A stretch of DNA of 64,000 nucleotides, taken from the NCBI RefSeq assembly GCF_014207185.1, contig NZ_JACHCP010000005.1, positions 1-64,000 on the forward strand. The letters run 5' to 3'. The stretch is from Rhodanobacter sp. A1T4. GTDB taxonomy: Bacteria; Pseudomonadota; Gammaproteobacteria; Xanthomonadales; Rhodanobacteraceae. The position numbers and the translations under genes are program-made. This document shows, piece by piece, positions 6,658-15,506 of the stretch. The notes under the pieces are model-generated. The model was given only the letters and a program-made list of their open reading frames with translations, was not told the DNA's origin and searched no databases. Within the stretch, counting starts at the first letter, position 1. Each line of letters begins with the position of its first letter.

Positions 6658-8277
6658 CTAGCGATCACGATGGAGGCACTTGTGTATGGGCTTGTTTCTT
6701 TTATAGATCTGCGTGAACGCCTTGAACATGTCGTCGTAGCGCTGCCGCAGAAGCGGGTTGGGTATGAACGTTTCAGCAATTTCCACGGCACCGGCCACCT
6801 CCGACCATTGCAGGTGGCCGGTGCCGATCGCCCCAAGAATGCCTGCACCCCGGAGATTCGCCACCACAGGGTCGCGGACCTGGGCAATGGGGCGATCAAA
6901 GATGTCCGCAACAATCTGGCACCACAGCGGCGAAATCGCTCCACCGCCGATAAAACGGATGGGGGCCATCGCTCCGCGCGGTCGCAGTCCCTTCGACAAG
7001 CCCTCGACGGCTTCGGCCATCCAGCGACAGTTGAAGACCACACCTTCGATCACACTGCGCACCAAGTCCGCGCGCCGGCTAGTCAAAGACAGGTTGTGCC
7101 AACCGCCGCGTATCGTGCTGTCTTCGATCGGGGTACGTTCTCCATTAAGCCATGGAGTGAAAATCACACCGTTACTGCCTGGCGGAGCCGACATGCCTAC
7201 CGCATTGAGCCGGGCCAAGGCATCGTCCGAGCGCTCCGCAGTAGCGAACTCATCGCTATCGAATATCACATTGTCGAGCAGCCATTCGACAGTTTTGCCA
7301 GCCGATTCCTGGATCGCGGCTACCCAGTATTGATGCGGGACCGCTGACGGCAGCGCAAATACTGTGCGTGAGAGATCGGCGCGCTTATGCCGCATATGGC
7401 ACGAATACCAGGCCGACGTACCTATGTAGAGATGATGGTGATACTCATCGACCGCCCCAGAACCAATACCGGCCGCCACCGTGTCACCAACGCCAGCGAT
7501 AACGGCGATATCCAGGGTGTCGGGCAATCCCAACTCAACCTTCGCTGTGCTGGTCATGAGGCCAACAATCGACGCGGAAGGTACGATCTCGGGCAGTTTG
7601 GCGTGGTCGAGACCCGTTATTGAAAGCAGTCGTTTGTCATAGTGAATTTTCGTGAGATCGCGATTATCAGTGCACCACCGCGCAACAATGGTGTCATATG
7701 ACGCCACGGCGCGTCCGCTCATGCACAGCGTCAAATATTCGGGTACGTCGAGAAACCAGCGTGTCGCGGCATAAATATCCGGCTGTTCGGTGCGTATCCA
7801 GTTGATGTGCCCGACCGGATCTTTGCCATCGGCCGAAGGGGCGCCGCCGGTCCGGCGCAGCCAAGTAACCAGTTTGCGCGCGCTATACGGCGTGCCGGGG
7901 ATACGATCCCAACCGCCTACGATATGGCGAGCATGCCGGCTGCCACGTTGATCGAGCCAACTATGTGCATGCCGCAGTGGCTTGCCGGAAGCATCAACGG
8001 CAACCGTACAACCCCATTGCGCGCCAGCGCAGGCCGCCGTGATCGTATCGAGCGGCACAAGGCGTCGTGCCAGCAATCGGCAACTGGCACGGCAGATCGC
8101 CTGCCACCAGGCATTGGGATCCTGCTCCGCCAACCCACCGTCACCGAGGATCAAATCGACAGGTTCTTTTTCAAAACCGACGACATGGCCGGTAGTGGTG
8201 ACCAGGCCAACCTTCGCACCGCTGGTGCCTAGATCGATCGCCAGGATGTGGCGGGGGTCAGCTGATGGCACCTTCAA
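6658..8277 (-). CDS. FGGY-family carbohydrate kinase (xylulokinase-like)
   Basis: The 539-residue protein has the two-domain FGGY kinase layout: phosphate-1 loop DLGTSGAKVGL at residues 15-25, a first FGGY domain to about 270, and the adenosine-binding half with YIGTSAW, GVIFTPWLNGERTPIED and IRFIGGGAISPLWCQ. These enzymes phosphorylate a sugar, ketose or polyol with ATP. The usual FGGY signature is poorly conserved, so the substrate is unclear. Its start is a TTG 20 bases inside the end of the aminotransferase gene, so the two are translationally coupled. Together with the class II aldolase encoded four genes earlier it suggests phosphorylation followed by retro-aldol cleavage. Confidence 0.88.
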   Translation of the reverse strand: MKVPSADPRHILAIDLGTSGAKVGLVTTTGHVVGFEKEPVDLILGDGGLAEQDPNAWWQAICRASCRLLARRLVPLDTITAACAGAQWGCTVAVDASGKPLRHAHSWLDQRGSRHARHIVGGWDRIPGTPYSARKLVTWLRRTGGAPSADGKDPVGHINWIRTEQPDIYAATRWFLDVPEYLTLCMSGRAVASYDTIVARWCTDNRDLTKIHYDKRLLSITGLDHAKLPEIVPSASIVGLMTSTAKVELGLPDTLDIAVIAGVGDTVAAGIGSGAVDEYHHHLYIGTSAWYSCHMRHKRADLSRTVFALPSAVPHQYWVAAIQESAGKTVEWLLDNVIFDSDEFATAERSDDALARLNAVGMSAPPGSNGVIFTPWLNGERTPIEDSTIRGGWHNLSLTSRRADLVRSVIEGVVFNCRWMAEAVEGLSKGLRPRGAMAPIRFIGGGAISPLWCQIVADIFDRPIAQVRDPVVANLRGAGILGAIGTGHLQWSEVAGAVEIAETFIPNPLLRQRYDDMFKAFTQIYKRNKPIHKCLHRDR

Positions 8278-9757
8278 CCCCTCGAAACACGCGCTCGAAG
8301 CGGCTCAGTGCATCGTCAACTACATCGTCGGTGTCCGCTAGCGACGTATACAGGCGACTTCCCGCCAAAGTAATGATGCCTTCAGCGGTGAATGCGGCGC
8401 CGAAATCCTCCAGGCCTTCCTTGCGATGTGGGACTTGCTTGATCGCACCTGGCTCGCGCACATCGAGCTGCAGCACGCCGGTGGTATGCAAGTGCACAAT
8501 AGCGCCCAGGTTGTAAGTCACGAAGGGCAGTTGGTATTTGTCGATGAGGACCTGCAGGCCGGCGCTAAGACGATCACCAGCACGGCCAGCCACGGCCGGC
8601 GCTTGCGTACGCTCGATCTCGAGCAGGCTCCAGTAGCCGGCCGCGCAACTCAGCGGGTTGGCGGATAGCGTGCCGCCAATCATCGCGCGTCGCCCGCTGC
8701 CGCCAATGCCCGCCGCGAACACGCTCATGACATCCGCGCGACCACCGACACCGCCCGCTGCCGGAAAACCGCCAGCTACGCACTTGCCGAAGATAGTCAA
8801 ATCGGGCTTGAGCCCAAAAAAACCCTGGGCACCACCTAGTCCGGCACGGAAGCCGGTCACCACCTCATCGAAAATCAGCAGTGCATCGAACTCATCGCAC
8901 AAGGCGCGAACCTGATGGTTATAGTCGATGTGCACCGGGTGAACACCGCTCTCGGGACCAAACGGTTCCACGATGACCGCCGCCGTGCCACCACGCTCAC
9001 GATTGGTCTGCAACACCTTGCGCAAGGCATCAATATCATTTGGCCAGACTTCCGAGGTGTTACTGAGCGCACCTTCCGGGATGCCTGCCGCATCGAGCAA
9101 GCCGGTGCCAGGCAGTCGCATGCCGAACACCATTTGGTCACTCCAGCCATGGTAGCCGCCGCCGATTTTGACGATCTGCGCATGACCGGTGAATACGCGC
9201 GCAGCTCGAATGGCTGCCATGACACTTTCGGTGCCGCTGCCGAGCATACGGAACAGCTCGATCGAGGGCATGAAGTCGTGAATCAGACTGGCCAGCTTGA
9301 GTTCGTACCCGTGAAACAAGCCGGTCACCGGCCCACATTCGCGCAGTAGCGTTATGACCTTCGACAGCACCGGCTCATAATTGCTTCCCAGAATGGTTGG
9401 TCCACCTGCCTGGATAAAATCAATATAGCGGTTGCCATCGGCATCCCATAAATGGGCACCGTTTGCGCGCACGATATCGAGCGGAAATGGCTTGTTGAAC
9501 GCGAGATTGTGCTGCACACCGCCAGGAATACGCTGCTTGGCTTCCTCGGCGCGTCGTTTGGAAATCCCGCAATGCTGCTCGAACCAACGCCCGACTTGGG
9601 CATTATGCTGTTCGGTCAATTTGGGCATCGGTCCGGTAGCGAGGCGCTTACTTGCGCGCTCGACCGCATTGATGTCTGGCCAATGGCTGATGCCAGAGGG
9701 ATGTGGGGCCTGGTTGATACCAGCTGGAAAATCATTCGTACTGGAGTGAGTGTTCAT
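8258..9757 (-). CDS. Class III (PLP) aminotransferase, glutamate-1-semialdehyde aminomutase-like
   Basis: The frame extends further upstream, but I start at the ATG at 9757, which overlaps the SDR stop as ATGA, giving 499 residues. Landmarks of PLP class III enzymes are clear: GSGTESVMAAIRAARVFTGH (174-192), the GGGYHGWSD loop, IFDEVVTGFR with the PLP-nitrogen Asp297, and IFGKCVAGGFPAAG with the Schiff-base Lys325. The closest relatives by motif are glutamate-1-semialdehyde 2,1-aminomutase and omega-aminotransferases. Its place inside a sugar-kinase/aldolase operon argues against the haem-pathway role and for amination or deamination of a catabolic intermediate. The N-terminal extension of about 50 residues is unusual. 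Confidence 0.88.
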   Translation of the reverse strand: MNTHSSTNDFPAGINQAPHPSGISHWPDINAVERASKRLATGPMPKLTEQHNAQVGRWFEQHCGISKRRAEEAKQRIPGGVQHNLAFNKPFPLDIVRANGAHLWDADGNRYIDFIQAGGPTILGSNYEPVLSKVITLLRECGPVTGLFHGYELKLASLIHDFMPSIELFRMLGSGTESVMAAIRAARVFTGHAQIVKIGGGYHGWSDQMVFGMRLPGTGLLDAAGIPEGALSNTSEVWPNDIDALRKVLQTNRERGGTAAVIVEPFGPESGVHPVHIDYNHQVRALCDEFDALLIFDEVVTGFRAGLGGAQGFFGLKPDLTIFGKCVAGGFPAAGGVGGRADVMSVFAAGIGGSGRRAMIGGTLSANPLSCAAGYWSLLEIERTQAPAVAGRAGDRLSAGLQVLIDKYQLPFVTYNLGAIVHLHTTGVLQLDVREPGAIKQVPHRKEGLEDFGAAFTAEGIITLAGSRLYTSLADTDDVVDDALSRFERVFRGVEGAIS

Positions 9758-10608
9758 CAATGCTTTCCTGTGGCAGGAAGATGGAGAATTTCGCGAATCG
9801 TGGGTCCGAGATCGGCAAGTCCCGCAGCCTCCTGCAGGCTCACCGCAAACTCCACATCCGCGCCAACTAATTGGCGAAAGGGCGTCTCGGGATCGATTAC
9901 CGCGCGCCGAATCGCATCGACGACAGCTTGCGGGTCGGCACGGGAGCCGCCGGTTAATTGCGCCGCCGCGTTCCAGAAACGCTGGTATTCGCCCCATAGG
10001 GGATGCGCGGCGTTAAAGTCAGCTGCGACGGGGGCGTTGTTGACGAATCCAGTCTCGAATGCGCCTGGTTCGATTAGCAGTACTCGGATCGACGTGGCTG
10101 CCAACTCGAACCGCAGCGCCTGTGATATCGCCTCGACCGCGTGCTTGCTTGCGCTATAAGCGCCTTCGTAAGGAACGCCGGTAAGACCCGACAGCGACGA
10201 GAGGTTGATGATCGTGCCCGCATTGCGCGCACGCATATGCGGAACCACTGTGCGAACCATGCGCATGATGCCGGTGACGTTGGTATCGAATTGACGATGG
10301 ATTTCCTCATCCGACAACGTCTCAATCGGTCCACGCTGGGCGTAGCCTGCATTGTTTACGAGTACATCGATTTTGCCGCCGAGTTCGAGGACTTCGGCGA
10401 CGCACCGTCGCACCGACATTGGATCGGTGACATCCAGCGTATGAGTCGTCAGCGCCAGGCGTTCGCTGATGGCAATCTTGGTCAATGCCTGACCCCGTAC
10501 AAGATTGCGCATGGTGGCAAAAACCCGCTCTCCGCGTCGTGCGAGGTCGAGCGCCGAGAGATAGCCGAAGCCGCTGCTGCAACCTGTGATGAGGATGTTA
10601 GCCATCAT
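9757..10608 (-). CDS. Short-chain dehydrogenase/reductase (SDR)
   Basis: This 283-residue classical SDR has the Rossmann motif ITGCSSGFG at residues 7-15, VLVNNAG in the middle, the catalytic Ser in INLSSLSGL and YSASK with Tyr and Lys. It should oxidise or reduce an alcohol or carbonyl with NAD(P). Both ends overlap neighbouring genes by ATGA, upstream with the aldolase and downstream with the aminotransferase, which ties it to the operon. An SDR next to an aminotransferase suggests an alcohol-to-carbonyl step that feeds the amino transfer, but that is inference. A second ATG directly follows the first. Confidence 0.9.
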   Translation of the reverse strand: MMANILITGCSSGFGYLSALDLARRGERVFATMRNLVRGQALTKIAISERLALTTHTLDVTDPMSVRRCVAEVLELGGKIDVLVNNAGYAQRGPIETLSDEEIHRQFDTNVTGIMRMVRTVVPHMRARNAGTIINLSSLSGLTGVPYEGAYSASKHAVEAISQALRFELAATSIRVLLIEPGAFETGFVNNAPVAADFNAAHPLWGEYQRFWNAAAQLTGGSRADPQAVVDAIRRAVIDPETPFRQLVGADVEFAVSLQEAAGLADLGPTIREILHLPATGKH

Positions 10609-11267
10609 CAGTTCGCTTGCTGAGGGCCTGACGCGTAGCGATCACTGCGATACATACGCATAACGTCGGTCAGTTCTTCAGGCGTCAATACGCGCGGCTG
10701 GCCGAGCGGAATGCAGGCGCGATAGACATCGCACAACCACTCCAACAACTCGAGCCGCTCGCACGCTTGGGCCATCGTGTTGCCGTAGGCGATGGAGCCG
10801 TGATTAGCCATCAGTGCCGCCGATGTGCCCTTGGCAAGCGCGGTCACCACGTTCTCAGCCAGCTGCTTTGACCCATATGTGGCGTACTTCGCCACATGCA
10901 CCGCACCGCCCAAATACAAGTTTGTGTAGTGAATCGGTGGCAGCACCGAGCACGTACATGACACTGCAGTGGATCCGACGGCATGGGTATGCGTGATCGC
11001 ACACGCTTCGGGGCTGTGTTGGTAGATCGCTAGGTGAAGTTGTACTTCAGACGTCGGCTTGCGTTGGCCCGTAAGCCAGTTGCCGTCCATATCGATAACG
11101 GCGAGATCCTCTGGTTGTACCGCGTCAAGCGCCATACCCGATGGGGTGACCACGACACGATCACCTTCGCGCACCGACAGATTGCCGGAGGAGCCGATGA
11201 TCAGTCCATTCGCTGCTAGTCGTTTTCCAGCAGCGATGACTTCATTGCGAGCTGTTTCGAGTTCCAT
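10608..11267 (-). CDS. Class II aldolase (fuculose-phosphate aldolase/adducin family)
   Basis: The protein has all family marks: IIGSSGNLSVR, VTPSGM, the TSEVQLHLAIYQ segment carrying the catalytic Glu, the zinc ligands in ITHTHAVGS and a further His in LMANHGSIAYG. These metal-dependent enzymes split ketose 1-phosphates into dihydroxyacetone phosphate and an aldehyde. I start at the ATG at 11267 (MELETARNEV), which has AAGG four bases upstream and fits the usual family N-terminus; the frame is open to 11303. It is the first enzyme gene after the TonB-dependent receptor, separated by about 170 bases. Confidence 0.9.
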   Translation of the reverse strand: MELETARNEVIAAGKRLAANGLIIGSSGNLSVREGDRVVVTPSGMALDAVQPEDLAVIDMDGNWLTGQRKPTSEVQLHLAIYQHSPEACAITHTHAVGSTAVSCTCSVLPPIHYTNLYLGGAVHVAKYATYGSKQLAENVVTALAKGTSAALMANHGSIAYGNTMAQACERLELLEWLCDVYRACIPLGQPRVLTPEELTDVMRMYRSDRYASGPQQAN

Positions 11268-11441
11268 AAAACCTTCATCCATTGGATTTGAATCAAGCAT
11301 CAAACAACACCAAACGACTGCTCTTCATGTAGCTAGCCAACACCTTGTTCCACCACTGATGTCTCACATGGTCGACCGATACGAACGGCGCTTGTACGCG
11401 TTCTATACATCGCGTTGTTGAGCCTCATTGAGAGTCCATAC

Positions 11442-13931
11442 TTAGAAAGACGCACGAAACTCCACTCCCCACATTCGTGGCGGATTGATGTTGGCGATGG
11501 GCGTACCGAAGATGCTCGTCGAGACATTGCTGATGCGCATGACATAGCGTTTATCCAGTACGTTGTTGGCGAACAACGAAATGCCATAGCGACCGTCATG
11601 CGAGTTCCAACCCAGATGTAGATCTGTGCGCGATTGCGGGCCGCCAACGTTGAAGGTGGCACCCTCCAGGCAATAACCCTGCAGGTCAGAATTTCCGTTG
11701 CAACGGGTTCGCGTTCGGTACGATTGCGACAGTGAAAAATCGACATCGCCGTTTTCAATCAATGCTGGCCAAACGTAGTCGAAGCCGCCTGCCAGCGACC
11801 AGAGCGGCTCACCGGAGGGTTCGCCGGCCAAATTGAGGCCTTCGGGAGTTATGAATTTTGAGTAAGTGCTATCGATATAGGCGGCTGTCAAATTTACAGT
11901 CAGCGCATCGATGGGCTGCCATTTTGCTTCGAGGTCTACACCGACGGCTTGCTGATTACTGGAGCTGACCGTATAGATCGGTACGCTGGACGTGCTGGAG
12001 GCCGCGACTAGGTTGATCGCCTGCAAATTGCTGTACAGATAACGATAGACCGAAGCATTCAATACCAAATGGTCGTCGGGGATTGTCGTCTTTAGGCCGG
12101 CTTCGTAGTTCCAGATCTTTTCAGGCTTGAACTCGCCACCGATCTGTTCCGCATCGAAGCCACCGGATTTGTAGCCTTTAGTGACCGAAACGTAGCCCAT
12201 GACATCCGGACTAAATTTGTAGTCGAGCACAGCACGCGGACTGAAATCATTCCACGAGTTGCTCATGGTGATAGCCTGCCCGACGTTATTGGGAAAGACG
12301 ATGTTTTGCTGCAGAAACGCCGCTGGTATGCCTGCGGCGTTGAAGAAGCCCAGTGCGTTCAGCGCGGAAATGGTGCTATCGAGCGCCGTAGCCGTGCGAG
12401 GCGGGTTGTACCAGGTGAACTGCTTATCATCCCGGGTGAAGCGCAGACCCGTCGTAAGATTAAGATTGTCATTCAAATGCCAGATGACATCGCCGAAGGC
12501 CGCATAGGACTGATATTTGCCACGGTCATCGAGCGACTCCTCCCACGGGTCTCCCAACAGACTGTAGGGCAGGCCATTCTGTGCCAGGGCCTGACTCAAA
12601 TATCCGAACAAGGTGCCATCCGGCGTGGGTATGGCGCCGGCGTTGCGCAACAGCGTATCGACACTATTGGTGTTGAGGTCGACGATGTTGTCCTGTCGGG
12701 CGCGCTCGCGGTAATAGCTGGCGCCCGCTACCCAGTCCATCAAGTCATTTTCACCGGAAAACCGGAACTCCTGATACAGACTCGTATTACTTTCGGCGTT
12801 GGCGGTCGAAAGGTAGGTGTCAATATTGTCGGTGCCATCGTTATCTTCGCGATTGAACGAAGTGAAATGACGAAATGCCGTAGTCGAGACCAGGCTACCC
12901 CATGGAAAGGAGTGATCGATCGATAGCGTTACGCCGTCGAAGAGACGCGATTCTTCAGCACCGACATCGTCGTTGTATAGAGGCGATTTGGTCGGATCAA
13001 GATACGTACCCGGCTCTGGCGGAAACGGTGGCCGCGTTCCATTGGGAACCAGCGGAGCCAGTCCGAAATAGGCTACCGGAGGCTGATTGAGTTTTTCATG
13101 GTCCCATGACAACAACATGCGCGTATCGGGCGTAATGTTCCAACGGTAGACCATGCGGCTGCCCCAGTCGTCGTTCTTACCATAGTGCTGACCAGTGGCT
13201 TGGTCCTTGATCCAACCATCGCTCTGGTTGTCCAACACACTTACGCGTAACGCCATGTCTTTGTTGATGGGGATGTTGAGCAGCGCATTCTCATAATGCT
13301 CGCCGTAGTTGCCGATACGTGCGACCACCTTGCCTTCGAACTTGTCGCTCGGTTCATTGGTAACGATCGAAATTGCACCGCCCGCCGCGTTTCGGCCGAA
13401 CAACGTACCCTGCGGGCCTTTCAGAACTTCAATGCGCTTGATGTCGTTGAATGCCAACAAGGCACCGCCCGAGCGCGCTGCGTAAACCCCGTCGATATAG
13501 ACCCCAACGGCCGAATCGGTACCGACGCCAAAATCATCCGTGGTAATGCCACGCATCGTGTAAGTGGGTTGAGTCGGCTGTGAACCGTCGACGACCAAGC
13601 CTGGAATAAACTGCGACATGCGGCTTAGGTCTGTTGCCGCCAGCGTATCAATCTGTTTGGCGGTGACAATTTGCAACGAAATCGGGACCGCTTGCACTTC
13701 CTGGCTGCGGCTTTGTGCGGTGACCGTGACCGAGTTCAGCTGCTTCACCGGTTTGGCATTCTTGTCCGATTCTTGTGGCGTAGATGCCGTCTGATCGATA
13801 GCAGTACTTTTCCCCGAGTCAGTGGATAAATTGTCGACCGCAAATGCAACGGATGACCAAGGCATACCGAGAGCGCTTCCGAGCAAAATGCAATTCACAG
13901 TTGAACTCAAAACTTTCTTGCGCAAAGACAT
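11442..13931 (-). CDS. TonB-dependent outer-membrane receptor
   Basis: The 829-residue protein begins with a signal peptide (MSLRKKVLSSTVNCILLGSA...), has a TonB-box-like NSVTVTAQ near residue 65, a plug domain (VPISLQIVTAKQID, YTMRGITTDDFGVG, RIEVLKGPQGTLFGRNAAGG), a long beta-barrel, and ends in an aromatic residue (VEFRASF), as barrel proteins do. I start at the ATG at 13931, preceded by GGGGGAAGCC, rather than nine codons further up. The type (GPQGTLFGRNAAGGAISIVT) is common in sphingomonads and xanthomonads for import of carbohydrates and other nutrients. It heads the catabolic operon and is divergent from the AraC-type regulator. Confidence 0.92.
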   Translation of the reverse strand: MSLRKKVLSSTVNCILLGSALGMPWSSVAFAVDNLSTDSGKSTAIDQTASTPQESDKNAKPVKQLNSVTVTAQSRSQEVQAVPISLQIVTAKQIDTLAATDLSRMSQFIPGLVVDGSQPTQPTYTMRGITTDDFGVGTDSAVGVYIDGVYAARSGGALLAFNDIKRIEVLKGPQGTLFGRNAAGGAISIVTNEPSDKFEGKVVARIGNYGEHYENALLNIPINKDMALRVSVLDNQSDGWIKDQATGQHYGKNDDWGSRMVYRWNITPDTRMLLSWDHEKLNQPPVAYFGLAPLVPNGTRPPFPPEPGTYLDPTKSPLYNDDVGAEESRLFDGVTLSIDHSFPWGSLVSTTAFRHFTSFNREDNDGTDNIDTYLSTANAESNTSLYQEFRFSGENDLMDWVAGASYYRERARQDNIVDLNTNSVDTLLRNAGAIPTPDGTLFGYLSQALAQNGLPYSLLGDPWEESLDDRGKYQSYAAFGDVIWHLNDNLNLTTGLRFTRDDKQFTWYNPPRTATALDSTISALNALGFFNAAGIPAAFLQQNIVFPNNVGQAITMSNSWNDFSPRAVLDYKFSPDVMGYVSVTKGYKSGGFDAEQIGGEFKPEKIWNYEAGLKTTIPDDHLVLNASVYRYLYSNLQAINLVAASSTSSVPIYTVSSSNQQAVGVDLEAKWQPIDALTVNLTAAYIDSTYSKFITPEGLNLAGEPSGEPLWSLAGGFDYVWPALIENGDVDFSLSQSYRTRTRCNGNSDLQGYCLEGATFNVGGPQSRTDLHLGWNSHDGRYGISLFANNVLDKRYVMRISNVSTSIFGTPIANINPPRMWGVEFRASF

Positions 13932-14264
13932 GGCTTCCCCCCGTCCCGCCGACAGCAATGCTGTGGCTCAGTGTCTTGATCGGTGCTGATCCTTGCAGCG
14001 GTGATGTTCGCCTTCACGATCACGCCGTTTCCTTTTTCACTGCCGTAAAGACGTCATGGCATTGCGTTGAATTTATAGTCGCCATTCTCTCGTTCGTGTT
14101 AGGACAAAACGCGTCGAATCACTCATCGCACGAAGCTTCGCTCGGTTACCATGACTTGCATCAAAGTGCTGCCCAAATTAGCCTGTACCAATGGATTTGC
14201 TCGATGCATCGTGTTCTTCGCCCTACATTTCTCATGGGGTCTAATTCTGCCAATTGGTGATGCG
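13932..14264. promoter_or_regulatory. Divergent promoter region between receptor and AraC-type regulator
   Basis: These 333 bases without a gene separate the minus-strand receptor operon from the plus-strand regulator. This is the usual place for an AraC-family operator and two promoters. I could not identify convincing -35/-10 boxes or a direct-repeat operator by eye. Confidence 0.5.
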
Positions 14265-15290
14265 ATGTCTCGAAAGAAGATCGATGCCCGCCAGTTCGTC
14301 CCGGAAATCACGGCGTATGCGATGGCCGCCTTGATGCAATTCTTGCCCGAGTTCGGCGTGACACCGCAGCGTGTGTGCGAGGGCCTGAATTTCACTCCAG
14401 AGGACCTGCAGCGGGGCATGGAGATGTCCCATCGACAGGCTTGGCGCCTGATTCGAAGAGCATTGCGATTAACCGGACGCCCTGATCTGGGGCTGGAGTC
14501 GGGTCGACGGCAAAATCTCAGCCATTTCGGCTTGATCGGTTTTGCCATGATGATGGAGCCCGATCTACATCATGCGTTCAAGATAGCCATGCGCTATTAC
14601 CGGCAAGGTGGATCTCTCGTGGAATGGGATTTCCGACTTGAAGGTGCCTATGGTATTTGTTCCTTAACGTCCAGTATCAGGGACGCCAGTGTCCAGCCAT
14701 TTCTAATCGAGGAGATGGCTTCGAGCGCATTGACATTGTTGCGTATCCTGCTCGGGCCCAAGTTCTCTTTCCATGCGGTGGACATCGCTTATGACGCTCC
14801 GGCACACGCTGAGCGTTATCGCGAGGTATTTGCCTGTCCCGTCCGCTTTGGCTGTGCAGAGAACCGGCTGTTGATCGAGCACCATTGGTTCGATGTCCAT
14901 CTGGCTAGCTATTCGCCCATCATCGCTGCACAGCTCAAGGAGTTACTTGAGCAACGCGAGCGCAGCAGCAATCCTGCGTTGGGGACCGTAGCGGCCATCG
15001 AACATCTGCTCAATCACTCAGGCAACGCGGCGATGACCATCGGTGAGGCAGCTATAGCTCTCGACCTCAACAGAAGAACGCTGACACGTCGTCTCGCAGA
15101 TGCCGGCACTTCGTTTCGTGTCCTGAGCGATCGCGTATGCGCGAAGGTCGCCAGGAATTTGCTGTCTGAGCAGGGCCTCACGGTCACGGCTGCTGCCGAG
15201 CAATTGGGATTCAGTGATGCACGTTCTTTTCGACGTGCATTCAAGCGTTGGTTTGGCGAGGCTCCCGGAACGGTTAAGCGTTTAGACTAG
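14265..15290 (+). CDS. AraC-family transcriptional regulator
   Basis: With the start at ATG 14265 (MSRKKIDARQF) the protein has 341 residues. The frame is open from 14151, but that extra stretch is hydrophobic and lacks homology-like features. The N-terminal 200 residues match the AraC 'arabinose-binding' domain type seen in OruR/ArgR-like regulators (HRQAWRLIRRALRLTGRPDL). The C-terminal 100 residues are a double helix-turn-helix (LNRRTLTRRLADAGTSFRVL and TAAAEQLGFSDARSFRRAFK, ending FGEAPG). It is divergent from the receptor gene and is the likely activator of that operon in answer to its substrate. Confidence 0.9.
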   Translation: MSRKKIDARQFVPEITAYAMAALMQFLPEFGVTPQRVCEGLNFTPEDLQRGMEMSHRQAWRLIRRALRLTGRPDLGLESGRRQNLSHFGLIGFAMMMEPDLHHAFKIAMRYYRQGGSLVEWDFRLEGAYGICSLTSSIRDASVQPFLIEEMASSALTLLRILLGPKFSFHAVDIAYDAPAHAERYREVFACPVRFGCAENRLLIEHHWFDVHLASYSPIIAAQLKELLEQRERSSNPALGTVAAIEHLLNHSGNAAMTIGEAAIALDLNRRTLTRRLADAGTSFRVLSDRVCAKVARNLLSEQGLTVTAAAEQLGFSDARSFRRAFKRWFGEAPGTVKRLD

Positions 15291-15506
15291 ACGCGCCATA
15301 GCAATAGTAATGGAGGCTGGCCTGTTCCTCAGAGCAAACTCCGCGGTGACGTCGTGAAACGCAAGAACGCAATGAGCATGAAGCCCAGTAGCATCGTGGT
15401 CGTAACCAACCACAGTACACAGTGAACATATAAAAAGATCGGTAGCGGCAGAGCAAGAAGCTGCCCCGCCGCGTGTTGCCAAGGAGCCGGCTGAATGGGC
15501 TCTACT

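Noticed and set aside
9758-9997. Extended N-terminus of the class III aminotransferase ORF
   Set aside because: The extra 80 codons lie wholly within the SDR gene in another frame and are Arg/Cys/Ser-rich. The ATGA overlap start at 9757 matches the rest of the operon.
15300-15506. Minus-strand frame with a membrane-like peptide (LALPLPIFLYVHCVLWLVTT) after the secreted hydrolase gene
   Set aside because: An in-frame TGA closes it at the front and no ATG, GTG or TTG start is available, so it cannot be called a gene from this sequence.
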